Shown one piece after another: positions 35,415 through 44,248 of a DNA stretch of 64,000 nucleotides. The DNA is from JBCBTD01 sp039818825 (GTDB taxonomy: Bacteria > Pseudomonadota > Alphaproteobacteria > Geminicoccales > Geminicoccaceae). The DNA lies in the NCBI GenBank assembly GCA_039818825.1, contig JBCBTD010000001.1, positions 62,001 to 126,000 on the forward strand. Reading direction: 5' to 3'. A model generated the notes under the pieces. That model searched no databases and was not told where the DNA came from. It was given only the letters and a program-made list of their open reading frames with translations. Position 1 is the first letter of the stretch, and each line of letters starts with the position of its first letter. The position numbers were made by a program, and so were the translations under genes.

Positions 35415-36440
35415 ATGCCGATGAAGAGCTACCGCCAGGCGATCAACGAAGCGCTGCGGCAGGAGATGGAGCGCGATCAGCGGGTGATCCTCATGGGTGA
35501 GGACGTCGCCGGCGGCATGGGTGCTCCCGGCGAGGACGATGCCTGGGGCGGTCCCTTGGGCGTCACCAAGGGCCTCATGCCGACCTTCGGCCGCGACCGG
35601 GTCCTCGATACGCCGATCAGCGAAAGCGCCTTCATCGGCGCTGCTGCCGGTGCCGCGGCGACCGGTCTCCGCCCGGTTGCCGAGCTGATGTTCGTCGACT
35701 TCATGGGCGTCTGCTTCGATCAGATTTTCAACCAAGCGGCCAAATTCCGCTACATGTTCGGCGGCAAGGCGGTCACGCCCTTGGTCATCCGCACCATGTA
35801 TGGCGCCGGCTTCCGTGCCGCCTCACAACACAGCCAGTGCCTCTACCCCCTGTTCACCCACGTGCCGGGGCTGAAGGTGGCGCTGCCGTCGAACGCCTAC
35901 GAGGCCAAGGGCCTGCTCATCCAGGCGATCCGCGACGACGACCCGGTCGTCTTCTTCGAGCACAAGGCGATGTACGACGACGAGGCCGAGGTGCCCGACG
36001 AGCCCTACACCATCCCCTTTGGTGAGGCGAACGTGACCCGCGAAGGCGATGACGTCACCATCGTTGCCTTCGGCCGCATGGTGAACGTCGCCAACGACGC
36101 CGCCGACAGCTTGGCGCGGTCGGGGATCTCTTGCACCGTGGTCGACCCGCGCACGACCTCGCCGCTCGACCGCGACACCATCTTGGAGACCGTCGAGGAG
36201 ACCGGCCGTCTGGTCGTCGTCGACGAGGCGCACCCCCGCTGCAACCTCGCCACCGATGTCACCGCCATGGTCACTGAGAACCTCTTCTCGGTGCTGAAGG
36301 CCGCTCCGAAGCAGGTGACGGCGCCGCATTCACCGGTGCCCTTCGCCGCCGAACTCGAAGACCTCTACATCCCGTCGGCGGCAAAGATCGAAGCGGCCGT
36401 GCACGAGGTCATGAGCGGCAGCGGCGCTCGAGCGGCATGA
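35415..36440 (+). CDS. acoB: Acetoin dehydrogenase E1 component, beta subunit
   Basis: The 341-residue E1 beta partner has the transketolase-like pyrimidine-binding domain (MKSYRQAINEALRQEMERDQ; VILMGEDVAGGMG; ETPISESAF-like DTPISESAFIGAAAGAA) and the C-terminal transketolase domain (VVDPRTTSPLDRDTI; VVVDEAHPRCN). FDQIFNQAAKFRYMFGG and SQHSQCLYPLFTHVPGLKV are typical for E1 beta. RBS GAGAGGACC precedes ATG 35415. It overlaps acoC (ATGA), indicating fixed stoichiometry through coupled translation. Confidence 0.9.
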   Translation: MPMKSYRQAINEALRQEMERDQRVILMGEDVAGGMGAPGEDDAWGGPLGVTKGLMPTFGRDRVLDTPISESAFIGAAAGAAATGLRPVAELMFVDFMGVCFDQIFNQAAKFRYMFGGKAVTPLVIRTMYGAGFRAASQHSQCLYPLFTHVPGLKVALPSNAYEAKGLLIQAIRDDDPVVFFEHKAMYDDEAEVPDEPYTIPFGEANVTREGDDVTIVAFGRMVNVANDAADSLARSGISCTVVDPRTTSPLDRDTILETVEETGRLVVVDEAHPRCNLATDVTAMVTENLFSVLKAAPKQVTAPHSPVPFAAELEDLYIPSAAKIEAAVHEVMSGSGARAA

Positions 36441-37552
36441 GTGCCATCCAGCCGATCGTCATGCCCAAATGGGGTTTGGCGATGCAGGAGGGCATGGTCG
36501 CCGTCTGGCACGTCGAGCCGGGCGCCACGGTCACGGCCGGTCAGGAACTCTGTGACATCGAAACCTCGAAGATCGCCAACGTCTTCGAGAGCCCCGTCGA
36601 CGGCCTGCTGCGCCGAGTCGTTGCGGCACCGGGCGAGACCCTGCCGGTGGGCGCGCTCTTGGCCGTCGTCGCCGACCAGGCGACCGAAGACGCTGCCATC
36701 GACGGCTTCATCGACGAGTTCCAGGCTGCGTTCGCCGTCGAGGCCACCGCCGAGGCTCAGCCAGAGCCGGTCAGCATCGCCACGGCTGCCGGCCGGATTC
36801 GCTATCTGCCGATCGGCGACGCTGCCGGCCCGCCGGTGATCTTTGTCCATGGCTTCGGCGGCGATCTCTACAACTGGCAGTTCAACCAGGCCGAGGTGGC
36901 GGCGCACGCCACGACCTACGCGCTCGACCTGCCGGGCCACGGTGGCTCGACCAAGGATGTGGGGGATGGCTCGCTCGGCGTGTTGGTCGACGCCGTGCTC
37001 GCGTTCATGGACGCACTCCAGATCGAACGTGCCCATCTGGTCGGCCACTCGATGGGTGGGCGCACCGCCATCGGCGTCGCCGCGGCTGCGCCGGATCGGG
37101 TCGCGTCCCTGGTCCTGCTGGCACCCGGTGGCGTCGGACCCACCGTCAACCACGACTTCATCGACGGTTTCATCGGCCAGAGTCGGCCGAAGAAGCTGCG
37201 CGCCGTCCTGGAGATGCTGGTGGCCAACCCCGATCTGGTCACCAACGAAATGGTCGATGACGTGATCAAGTTCAAACGCCTCGACGGCGCCGTGGCGGCG
37301 CTGGAGGCACTACGCGACGGCTGCCTGTACGCGCCGGTCGACGACGCCACTGCCGTCCGCGACCGCTTGGCCAAGAGCCCCTGCCCCGTCCACGTCGTCT
37401 GGGGAAACGAGGACCGCGTCCTCCCAGCGAACGACGCTGAAGGCCTACCCGCCAACGTCCATGTGACCCGCCTCGACGGGGCCGGTCACATGCCGCACAT
37501 GGAGCGCGCCGCCGACGTCAACGCCCTGATCGAGCGTGTCGTCCGCGGGTGA
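36437..37552 (+). CDS. acoC: Acetoin dehydrogenase E2 component, lipoyl domain/alpha-beta hydrolase fusion
   Basis: A 371-residue AcoC-type protein. Residues 5-80 are a biotinyl/lipoyl domain with the lipoylated Lys45 in ETSKIANVF. After a linker, residues about 110-370 are an alpha/beta-hydrolase fold with FVHGFGGDLYNWQFN, nucleophile elbow GHSMGGRT (Ser205) and GAGHMPHME (His). This layout, a lipoyl domain joined to a hydrolase-like catalytic domain in place of the classical E2 acyltransferase, is what separates AcoC from pyruvate dehydrogenase E2. It ends the acoABC operon, convergent with the MBL gene 33 bases away. Confidence 0.9.
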   Translation: MSAIQPIVMPKWGLAMQEGMVAVWHVEPGATVTAGQELCDIETSKIANVFESPVDGLLRRVVAAPGETLPVGALLAVVADQATEDAAIDGFIDEFQAAFAVEATAEAQPEPVSIATAAGRIRYLPIGDAAGPPVIFVHGFGGDLYNWQFNQAEVAAHATTYALDLPGHGGSTKDVGDGSLGVLVDAVLAFMDALQIERAHLVGHSMGGRTAIGVAAAAPDRVASLVLLAPGGVGPTVNHDFIDGFIGQSRPKKLRAVLEMLVANPDLVTNEMVDDVIKFKRLDGAVAALEALRDGCLYAPVDDATAVRDRLAKSPCPVHVVWGNEDRVLPANDAEGLPANVHVTRLDGAGHMPHMERAADVNALIERVVRG

Positions 37553-37585
37553 TCGCCTCGCCACGTGCCTTCGGCGCCGAACCGC

Positions 37586-38323
37586 TCAAAGCTCGATGAC
37601 TTTGCCATCCTCGGCAGTTTCGAACGGAACGGCCGGAGCGTGTGCAAGCATGTCGTCGTTCATATGGGTCAGAATCAGCCGCTTCGGCCCAATGGCTGGA
37701 AGCTGGGTCTCGAGCGTCGCAAGATCGAGGTGCAGCGGCACCTGCTTGTTGCGAAAGTATGCTTCGGCGATCAGGACGTCCGCCGCCCGACCGATTTCCG
37801 TCAATGCATCGACCCACTCGGTATCGCCGGTGTAGGCAATCGTTTTGCCGGCAACGGTGAACCGATAGGCCTGGAACGGACCTTCGGGCGGGCCGTGTCT
37901 GACACGCTTGGCAAGAACGTCGACGCCGTTGACTGCGAAAGACGTGTCGAGATCCGCTTCCAACAGTCTTAGATCGAACTTTCTCGATGCCGCCGCCGAG
38001 CCGGGAAAGGTCGTCTCCATGACCCTATCCACCCACGCCTCGGTACCCTCTGGACCGACGATGGTCAGCGGCGTGCGGCGCTTCGCGAAGAACTGTGCAT
38101 CGAGGACGAAGTACGGGATACCGCCGAAATGATCGCCGTGAAAATGGGTGACGAAAATGGTCTCGATGGCGTTTCGGTCGATGCCGGTTCGCTTGAGCGC
38201 AACGAGCGACGAGGCGCCGCAGTCGATCAGGAACGACGTTTTGGGCGCATCGACGTGGAAGCAGGTGTTGAACCTGCCGCCGCTGCCGAAAGCATCGCCG
38301 CAACCCACGAACGTGAGGCGCAT
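37586..38323 (-). CDS. Metallo-beta-lactamase-fold hydrolase, RNase Z-like branch
   Basis: A 245-residue cytoplasmic MBL protein with HFHGDHFGG (His60, His62, Asp64, His65), a later YTGDTEW metal-bridging Asp and a C-terminal LTHMNDD His, forming a di-zinc site. The opening LTFVGCGDAFGSGGRFNTCF and length resemble RNase Z and related phosphodiesterases, but the extended exosite arm of RNase Z is absent. The substrate is unknown. ATG 38323 gives the family N-terminus. Confidence 0.85.
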   Translation of the reverse strand: MRLTFVGCGDAFGSGGRFNTCFHVDAPKTSFLIDCGASSLVALKRTGIDRNAIETIFVTHFHGDHFGGIPYFVLDAQFFAKRRTPLTIVGPEGTEAWVDRVMETTFPGSAAASRKFDLRLLEADLDTSFAVNGVDVLAKRVRHGPPEGPFQAYRFTVAGKTIAYTGDTEWVDALTEIGRAADVLIAEAYFRNKQVPLHLDLATLETQLPAIGPKRLILTHMNDDMLAHAPAVPFETAEDGKVIEL

Positions 38324-38482
38324 TCCGTTTCCCCGAGGATCGCTCCGTAGAAGCAGTATCCACCAGCTTCAAGCATCGGCCTACCCACTGCAGCGGCTGG
38401 AGGCGCCAAGCGGTTCGGCGACGCCCGATCCTGGCTCTGGAGATGAGATCGTCCGTCCGAACCTCCGGCGGGCGCGGCGCCG

Positions 38483-39154
38483 CTAGTGGTCATGGAACGT
38501 GCAGAACGCGTCGACCGGTGCGCGCTCTGTGACGAGGCGGTTGGCCAGCGCGCCCCGGTCTTCGTAGCCAAGCGCGATGCCGGCGACGAGTGCCAGGTCG
38601 TCGCCGATGCCGAGCGTCTGGCGGACGATTCCGCCGTGGCGCACCCAGGAGGCTTGGGCGCAGGTCTCCAGGCCGTGGCTGCGGGCGAGCAGCAGGATGC
38701 TCTGGATGAACATGCCGCAGTCGACCCAACTGCCAGGGTTGAGCCGCCGGTCGACGAGGACGAACAGCCCGACCGGCGCGCCGAACCAGCGGAAGTTGGC
38801 GAGCGACTGGGCCTCGCGCCCGGCCGTGTCGCCCCGACCGATGCCTAGAAGCGCATAGAGATCGAAGCCGATCTTGCGGCGGCGGCCGATGTAGGGCTCG
38901 AACCAGTCATCCGGGTAGTAGGCGTAGTCGGGGCTGCCCTCGCCGCGTCTCACCTCGGCGATCGCCGCGTCACCCACGCGCTCGCGCATCGTGCCTGTGA
39001 CCACATGAACCTGCCAGGGCTGCATGTTGGCGCCGCTCGGCGTCCGCCCCGCCGCCTCCAGGATGGCGCGGACCGTGGCCTCCGGCACCGGCCGGTCGAG
39101 AAAGGCCCGCACCGATCGCCGCCCCGTCACGGCTTCCTCGACGGTCATGCCCAA
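38483..39154 (-). CDS. Nitroreductase family protein
   Basis: An FMN-dependent oxidoreductase of 223 residues. The N-terminus TVEEAVTGRRSVRAFLDRPV is the FMN-phosphate-binding region, followed by AAGRTPSGANMQPWQVHVV and later WVDCGMFIQSILLLARSHGLET and the FMN-contacting GIALGYED. The start is uncertain: TTG 39154 lies 8 bases after GGAGGAG, whereas ATG 39148 is 14 bases away; I use the TTG. Substrate unknown (nitroaromatics, quinones or enones in relatives). It follows the TRAP genes on the same strand after 67 bases. Confidence 0.88.
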   Translation of the reverse strand: MGMTVEEAVTGRRSVRAFLDRPVPEATVRAILEAAGRTPSGANMQPWQVHVVTGTMRERVGDAAIAEVRRGEGSPDYAYYPDDWFEPYIGRRRKIGFDLYALLGIGRGDTAGREAQSLANFRWFGAPVGLFVLVDRRLNPGSWVDCGMFIQSILLLARSHGLETCAQASWVRHGGIVRQTLGIGDDLALVAGIALGYEDRGALANRLVTERAPVDAFCTFHDH

Positions 39155-39221
39155 AGCGCCTGCTCCTCCTGGTTACGGGGGCAATCAAGCAGGCGGCGGC
39201 GTGGTGGAGAAGACCCCTCGC

Positions 39222-40538
39222 CTACCAGCCGATCGCCATCGGCAGCCACGTCGCCAAGGCAGGGAACGTGAACAGCAGCATCAGGCCCAAGCCCTGGACG
39301 GCGATGAACGGTAGCGCACCGCGGTAGATGTCGCGGGTCGATACGTCTGGCGGGGCGGCGCCTTTGAGGAAGAAGAGCGCCCAGCCGAAGGGTGGTGTGA
39401 GGAACGAGGTCTGGAGGTTCATCGCCACCAGGATGGCCAGCCAAACCATGTCGACGCCCGCCGCTTGGAACACCGGCAGGAACAGCGGCAGCGCGATGTA
39501 CGAGATTTCGATCCACTCGAGGAAGAAGCCAAGCACGAACAACAGCAGCATCATGAAGAGGATGCCGACATCGATCCCGCCGGGAAGGAATGCGAACATG
39601 TCCTCGACGAGCTGATCGCCGCGGAGTCCGCGAAACGCGATGGCGAAGACCTGCGCGGCGATGAGGATGAAGAAGATCATCGCCGAAATGCGGACGGTAG
39701 CTTCGGCCACCTGCCAGATCATCCGAACCGAGAGGCGGCCGTAGAGCGCCGCGATGACGATCGACAGGGTGGCGCCGACGGCCGCCGCCTCGGTGGGCGC
39801 TGCGAGACCGCCGATGATCGAGCCGAGGACGCCGATCACCAGCAACAAGGGCGGTGCCATCGCCCACAGCGCAATCTTCAAGGTCCCCCAAGCGCCGTGG
39901 CGGGCGCGTTCGTCGGCCGGGATCGCCGGCACGAGGTCGGGCCGAATCATGCCGAGAGCGAGCAGGAACACGACGTAGAGGCCCGCCAGCATCAGCCCCG
40001 GCAGCATCGCCGCGGCAAACAGGGTACCGACCGAGAGGCCCATGACGTCGGCCAAGAGGATGAGCACGAGGCTCGGCGGGATGATCTGGCCGAGCGTACC
40101 CGACGCGCAGATGGCGCCGGTGGCCACAGCCTTGCTGTAGCCGCGCTTCAAGAGCACGGGCAGCATCAAGAGCGTCATCGTGACGACGGTCGCGCCGACG
40201 ATGCCGGTGGCGGCACCCAACAACACACCGACGACGATGATGGCGATGCCCATGCCGCCCCTCAGCCCGCCGGCGAGAAGCCCGGCCGCCTCCAGCATCT
40301 GTTCGGCGACTTTCGAGCGTTCCAGCATCACTCCCATGAAGACGAACAGCGGGATCGCCATGAATTCGTACTTGGTCACCACCCCGTAGACGCGTGCCGG
40401 CAAGAGGTTGAAGAGCGCATCGCCGAAGCCGGCGTAGCCGAAGACGAAACCGGCAAGGGCCACGCCGATCGCCACCGGTACACCGAGCATCAGCAGGCCG
40501 AAGAACGAGAGGATCATCAGCAGCGCGAGCGCTTCCAA
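39222..40538 (-). CDS. dctM: TRAP transporter large permease subunit, DctM type
   Basis: The 438-residue integral membrane protein is the translocation subunit of a tripartite ATP-independent periplasmic transporter, with about 12 predicted helices. Family segments: PLFVFMGVMLERSKVAEQML, GATGIVGATVVTMTLLMLPVLLKRGYSKAVATGAICASGTLGQIIPPS (cation-binding loop), and late FLEWIEISYIALPLFLPVF and FLTPPFGWALFFLKG. The start is TTG 40538. It is six bases after the dctQ stop; the three TRAP genes form one minus-strand operon in the order dctP-dctQ-dctM. Confidence 0.95.
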   Translation of the reverse strand: MEALALLMILSFFGLLMLGVPVAIGVALAGFVFGYAGFGDALFNLLPARVYGVVTKYEFMAIPLFVFMGVMLERSKVAEQMLEAAGLLAGGLRGGMGIAIIVVGVLLGAATGIVGATVVTMTLLMLPVLLKRGYSKAVATGAICASGTLGQIIPPSLVLILLADVMGLSVGTLFAAAMLPGLMLAGLYVVFLLALGMIRPDLVPAIPADERARHGAWGTLKIALWAMAPPLLLVIGVLGSIIGGLAAPTEAAAVGATLSIVIAALYGRLSVRMIWQVAEATVRISAMIFFILIAAQVFAIAFRGLRGDQLVEDMFAFLPGGIDVGILFMMLLLFVLGFFLEWIEISYIALPLFLPVFQAAGVDMVWLAILVAMNLQTSFLTPPFGWALFFLKGAAPPDVSTRDIYRGALPFIAVQGLGLMLLFTFPALATWLPMAIGW

Positions 40539-40544
40539 CAGCCG

Positions 40545-41048
40545 CTAGGCCCCCGGCTCGCGGCGTAGCCCAGCGGCGTTGCGCAACGCCAGGGCGACGA
40601 ACTGGACGACGAGCAATGCGAAGCCGAGCGGTACCAGGGCTTTCAGGACCCAGCGCCCTGGCAGGCCGCCAGGGTCGGGCGAGCCTTCCTGGAGAACGAA
40701 CGATCGCTCCACGAAACCATAGCTGAACTTGATGAACAGCAGGCAGACGACGATGCCGACGAGCGCTGCGCCGAGATCGATCGCGCAGCGCAGGCGTGCG
40801 GGGAAGCGCTCGTAGAGCATGTCCACACGGACGTGGTCGCCGGTCGCCAACGCGTAGGACACGCCAAACAGCGCGATCGGCGCCAGCAGGTGCCATTCCA
40901 GCTCTTGCAGCCAAACCGTGCCTGCGGAGAAGGCATAGCGCCCGACGACGTTGCAGGTGACGACGACCACGAGCAGCAACACCGCGAGAGCGGCGATGCG
41001 GCCGACCCACCGCACCACCGCTTCCAAGCGCGCCGCAAGCTCGAGCAT
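40545..41048 (-). CDS. dctQ: TRAP transporter small permease subunit, DctQ type
   Basis: The 167-residue protein has four predicted membrane helices: AALAVLLLVVVVTCNVVGRYAF, then LEWHLLAPIALFGVSYAL, then DLGAALVGIVVCLLFIKFS and ALVPLGFALLVVQFVALAL. VWLQELEWHLLAPIALFGVSYALATGDHVRVDM is typical of DctQ. ATG 41048 is chosen over a long in-frame upstream extension that overlaps dctP. It lies 14 bases after dctP. Confidence 0.93.
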   Translation of the reverse strand: MLELAARLEAVVRWVGRIAALAVLLLVVVVTCNVVGRYAFSAGTVWLQELEWHLLAPIALFGVSYALATGDHVRVDMLYERFPARLRCAIDLGAALVGIVVCLLFIKFSYGFVERSFVLQEGSPDPGGLPGRWVLKALVPLGFALLVVQFVALALRNAAGLRREPGA

Positions 41049-41061
41049 GGGGTGCCCCGGC

Positions 41062-42156
41062 TCAGGCGTTACGCAGCTTGCCGTGCCAAACGCCCTCGGA
41101 CGCCCCGGCCCAGAAGTCATGGGTATCCTTGAAGGTGAAGTAGCTTTCGGCGACCTTCTTCACCAGCGGATCGCTCTCCATCAGCTCGGCGTAGACGCCG
41201 ACCATCGTTTCTTTGAGCCCCGTGATCACGTCGTCCGGGAGCTGGCTGACGATGGTGCCACCGTCGATGAACTCTTTGAGGGCGACGGCGTTGTTGGCCT
41301 CGGACCAGCTGTGGGCGACCAGGTTCGTGGCCGTGCAGGCGTTCTGGACGATGGCTTGGAGGTCCGCCGGCAGGCTCTCCCAGGCGTCCTTGTTGATCGA
41401 AAGCTCGGTCACCGTGCAGGGCTCGTGCCAGCCGGTGGTGTAGTAGTGGGTTGCGGCGTTGTTCAGCCCGAGGATCTTGTCTTGCGCTGGGCCGACCCAC
41501 TCGGCCGCATCGATCACGCCGCGCTCGAGCGCGGGAAAAATCTCGCCGCCCGGCAACAGACGCACGTCGACACCGAGCGCCGCATAGCCGCGGCCAGCGA
41601 GGCCCGGGATGCGCAAGCGCAGACCCTCGAGGTCGGCAAGGCTGTTGATTTCCTTGTTGAACCACCCGGTCATCTGCACGCCGGTGTTGCCGCAAGGAAA
41701 GGCGACGAGATTCAACGGTTCGTAGACTTCGTGCCAAAGCTCGATGCCACCGCCTTGATAGAACCAGGAGTTTTGGCCCTGGAAACTCATGCCGAAGGGC
41801 ACCGCGCCGAAAAACTGTGCCGCCGGCACTTGGCCGGCGCCGAAGTAGGAAACCCAGCCGTTGCATTCGACGATGCCCTGAGATGCAGCGCCGAAGCCCT
41901 CGAAGGCCGGCACCAGTTCGCCGGCGTGGAACACCTGGATGTCGAGGCGGCCGTCGGACATGGCACGGATGCGGTCGGTGAGGTCGGTCAGCGAGCCGGG
42001 ACCAACCGAGTAGAACGGCTGGCCGGGCGGGAACGCAGTCGTCATCCGCCAGTTGAAGGTCTCCTGCGCGCGCACGATGGCAGGTGCTGCAACGGCTGCG
42101 GTCGCGGCGGCGGCGCCGCCTACCGCTCCACGGGCAACGAAACGGCGACGATCCAT
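41062..42156 (-). CDS. dctP: TRAP transporter substrate-binding protein, DctP family, Tat-exported
   Basis: A 364-residue periplasmic solute receptor. The N-terminus carries a twin-arginine type signal (DRRRF at residues 2-6, hydrophobic AVGGAAAATAAVAAPAIV, cleavage after VRAQ). The mature protein has DctP segments: FNWRMTTAFPPGQPFYSVGP, FHAGELVPAFEGF, GWFNKEINSLADLEGLRLRIPG (the arginine that binds the substrate carboxylate), and GVIDAAEWVGPAQD. This branch includes receptors for 2-oxo acids and lactate/pyruvate-like acids, so an organic acid is likely. ATG 42156 follows AGGGACC. Confidence 0.93.
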   Translation of the reverse strand: MDRRRFVARGAVGGAAAATAAVAAPAIVRAQETFNWRMTTAFPPGQPFYSVGPGSLTDLTDRIRAMSDGRLDIQVFHAGELVPAFEGFGAASQGIVECNGWVSYFGAGQVPAAQFFGAVPFGMSFQGQNSWFYQGGGIELWHEVYEPLNLVAFPCGNTGVQMTGWFNKEINSLADLEGLRLRIPGLAGRGYAALGVDVRLLPGGEIFPALERGVIDAAEWVGPAQDKILGLNNAATHYYTTGWHEPCTVTELSINKDAWESLPADLQAIVQNACTATNLVAHSWSEANNAVALKEFIDGGTIVSQLPDDVITGLKETMVGVYAELMESDPLVKKVAESYFTFKDTHDFWAGASEGVWHGKLRNA

Positions 42157-42292
42157 GCTGGGTCCCTCCGACTGGCCGATCATCGGCAAGATGACTCGCC
42201 CAGCGAAGCAAGAGCCGAGCCAACGCCAGCGGAGCGGCCAGGGAGAATGCTGTCTCCGCCTTACCAGCGGCGGCCGACCAGAAGCTGCCTCG

Positions 42293-42595
42293 TCAGGGAG
42301 CGTTGCCGCTCTCGTGCGCCATGACCGCGTCGAGGTGGTGGAGGAAGGCCAACACCTGGGCAACGGCAACATAGGCTTCCGCGGGAATGGCGGTTCCGGC
42401 TGGCGCCTTGGCCAGTAGTGCCGCAAGAGCGGGGTCGTCGTGGAGCGGAACTTGGTGCGTGACGGCGACGTCGATGATCCGCTCGGCGAGGCCGGCACGC
42501 CCGGACGCGACGACCGTTGGCGCGCCTTGCCCGTCGTCGTAGCGGAGTGCCACCGCGAGTCGCTCTGGCGCACGTCCCTTGGCCGGTGTGCTCAT
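42293..42595 (-). CDS. FlhB C-terminal-domain-like protein
   Basis: A 100-residue cytoplasmic protein equivalent to the C-terminal domain of the flagellar/type III export switch protein FlhB (ERLAVALRYDDGQGAPTVVA, GLAERIIDVAVTHQVPLHDDPALAALL, IPAEAYVAVAQVLAFLH). The self-cleaving NPTH motif of FlhB and its membrane domain are missing, as in stand-alone FhlB/YlqH proteins. Its ATG overlaps the FliK-like gene's stop (ATGA). This FliK-like/FlhB-like pairing recalls ylqG-ylqH of Bacillus. No other flagellar gene is in the window. Confidence 0.85.
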   Translation of the reverse strand: MSTPAKGRAPERLAVALRYDDGQGAPTVVASGRAGLAERIIDVAVTHQVPLHDDPALAALLAKAPAGTAIPAEAYVAVAQVLAFLHHLDAVMAHESGNAP

Positions 42596-43713
42596 CGTTC
42601 GGCCTCCTCACCGTCGGCGCGAGCGTGCACCGCAAGCGAGCCACGCAGACCCGTGCGGGCACAAAGACCGGCCCAGAGCGCCTCCAGACCCGGTTCGGCT
42701 TCGCTCGGCAGATTGCCGACCCGCAGATCGAAAGCACCGCCGTCGGCCAGACCATCTAGTCGGATCCGCCCCAGATGCGGCAGCTCGACCTCGATCACCA
42801 AGCGGCGACTCGGTCCGCCACCGGCCTCCTCCGGTGCGTCGTCGATCGCGATCACGAGGGCACCACCTCCGTCGGCGACTGCGCCCAGGGACACCGCCGC
42901 CAGCGCCGCTTGCAGCGCATCTACCCGCAGCGTCGGATGTGATCTTTTGCCCGCGGCGGTTGGTTCCCGAGCAGCGCCGATGAGGGCTGCCAGCCCGGCG
43001 GCAACGCGCTGCGCGGCCGGGGCCGGGCCAGCAGCGGACAGCGCGACTGGAACGAACGGCGCGGCCGACGCCGGCGGGGGCGGTGTCGGCTTGGCAAGGT
43101 CGATGCCGTGCCAAGGAACGCGCTGTGCCAGCGGCGTTTCGATTTTGGACGCAGCGGCACCGGTGGTGGAAGCTGTCGCCGCATTGTCCGGCTTCGGTAC
43201 CGGTGCGGACTCAGGCGTCCGCGCTGCCGACGCCACCGGTTGCTGCATGGCCACGGCAACCGGGCCGGCCACTGGTGGCCGCACTGCCGGGGGCGTCCCG
43301 CCGGCTGGTGCACCGATGGTGCCGGCGGCCAGACGCTGGACCGAGTTGGCGACGATGTCCTGGCCACTGGTGGCACCGGCCGTCGCCTGGGTAACGGCCG
43401 GGCGGAGCAGCAGCCGTGCGGTGGCGGCACCGGCGGGCGCGGACCCGCCGCCGATCTCCAGCACCGCGGGCATCGGCAACGTCGTCGGCGCCGGCATGGT
43501 CGGTGGCAACAACAGCTTGAACGAACGGCCGACGAACACGAGCTGCCCACTCGCCGCGTCGCGTTGGACGACGCCGGCGTGGTTGCCGCCGGCTGGCGCC
43601 GGGGCCGCTAGCCGCAGCGGCACGCCGGTTCGGCCGCCGGCCGGCGACGTCGCGCTGGATGGGGCGATGGGCGACAGGACGGTCACTGGCTCCGCCTCCA
43701 CGGGATCGCCCAA
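42592..43713 (-). CDS. FliK C-terminal-domain-like protein
   Basis: A 373-residue protein dominated by a low-complexity Ala/Pro/Gly-rich region (residues about 1-290) and ending with a FliK-like hook-length-control C-terminal domain: RRLVIEVELPHLGRIRLDGL, ADGGAFDLRVGN, and LWAGLCARTGLRGSLAVHAR. The overlap with the FlhB-like gene supports the assignment. The long disordered part and lack of surrounding flagellar genes leave its role open. The start is uncertain: TTG 43713 gives the longest frame, and an internal GTG is possible. Confidence 0.72.
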   Translation of the reverse strand: MGDPVEAEPVTVLSPIAPSSATSPAGGRTGVPLRLAAPAPAGGNHAGVVQRDAASGQLVFVGRSFKLLLPPTMPAPTTLPMPAVLEIGGGSAPAGAATARLLLRPAVTQATAGATSGQDIVANSVQRLAAGTIGAPAGGTPPAVRPPVAGPVAVAMQQPVASAARTPESAPVPKPDNAATASTTGAAASKIETPLAQRVPWHGIDLAKPTPPPPASAAPFVPVALSAAGPAPAAQRVAAGLAALIGAAREPTAAGKRSHPTLRVDALQAALAAVSLGAVADGGGALVIAIDDAPEEAGGGPSRRLVIEVELPHLGRIRLDGLADGGAFDLRVGNLPSEAEPGLEALWAGLCARTGLRGSLAVHARADGEEAER

Positions 43714-43777
43714 GGTCGCACGACGAGGTTGGCAGACGGTAAAGCCGGACGCACCCGGCTGTGCCCGGCGGGCCAGT

Positions 43778-44227
43778 TCAGTCTTCGGCCGGCATCTCGT
43801 AGAGGTTCCACATCGTCTTGCTCGCCACGCGATCGTAGAGGGTCCGCGCCCGGTAATTGTCGTCCGCAGTCAGCCACCGGATCACAGGCCAGCCGCGAGC
43901 CTTGGCCAGCCCAGCCAGAAACGCGAGCAGATGCTCACCGACCTTGTGGCCACGGGCCTCCGGATCGACGAACAGATCATCCAGAAAGCCAACGTCTTGG
44001 CCACGCAGCGGGCTGGGCATCCGGCGGACGTGGGCAAGCCCCTGGGGCTCGCCGTCGACCAGCGCAACGTAGCCTTCGACCTCGTGCGCGGGGTCCATCA
44101 ACCAGCCCCAAACCGTCGCCTTGTGATGATCGTCCGACGGGCGCCGATAGAAATCGGCGTAGCCCTGGTAAAGGACCCGCCACCTTGCTTGATGATGGTC
44201 CGCCAAAGGCACGATCTCGACCGGCAT
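43778..44227 (-). CDS. GNAT family N-acetyltransferase
   Basis: A 149-residue single-domain acetyltransferase. Motif A for acetyl-CoA appears as LDDLFVDPEARGHKVGEHLLAFLAGLA (residues about 82-108), a degenerate form of Q/R-x2-GxG/A in which R-G-x-K-V-G replaces the usual loop. WLTADDNYRARTLYDRV and a C-terminal MWNLYEMP strand complete the GNAT fold. The substrate is unknown. ATG 44227 lies 21 bases after the tsaD stop in the same direction. Confidence 0.88.
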   Translation of the reverse strand: MPVEIVPLADHHQARWRVLYQGYADFYRRPSDDHHKATVWGWLMDPAHEVEGYVALVDGEPQGLAHVRRMPSPLRGQDVGFLDDLFVDPEARGHKVGEHLLAFLAGLAKARGWPVIRWLTADDNYRARTLYDRVASKTMWNLYEMPAED

Positions 44228-44248
44228 CGACCTCTCCCCGTGAGTGGC

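Noticed and set aside
39145..41010. A 621-codon minus-strand frame across the TRAP permeases
   Set aside because: It is out of frame with dctM and dctQ, which carry the family motifs, and is arginine-rich nonsense.
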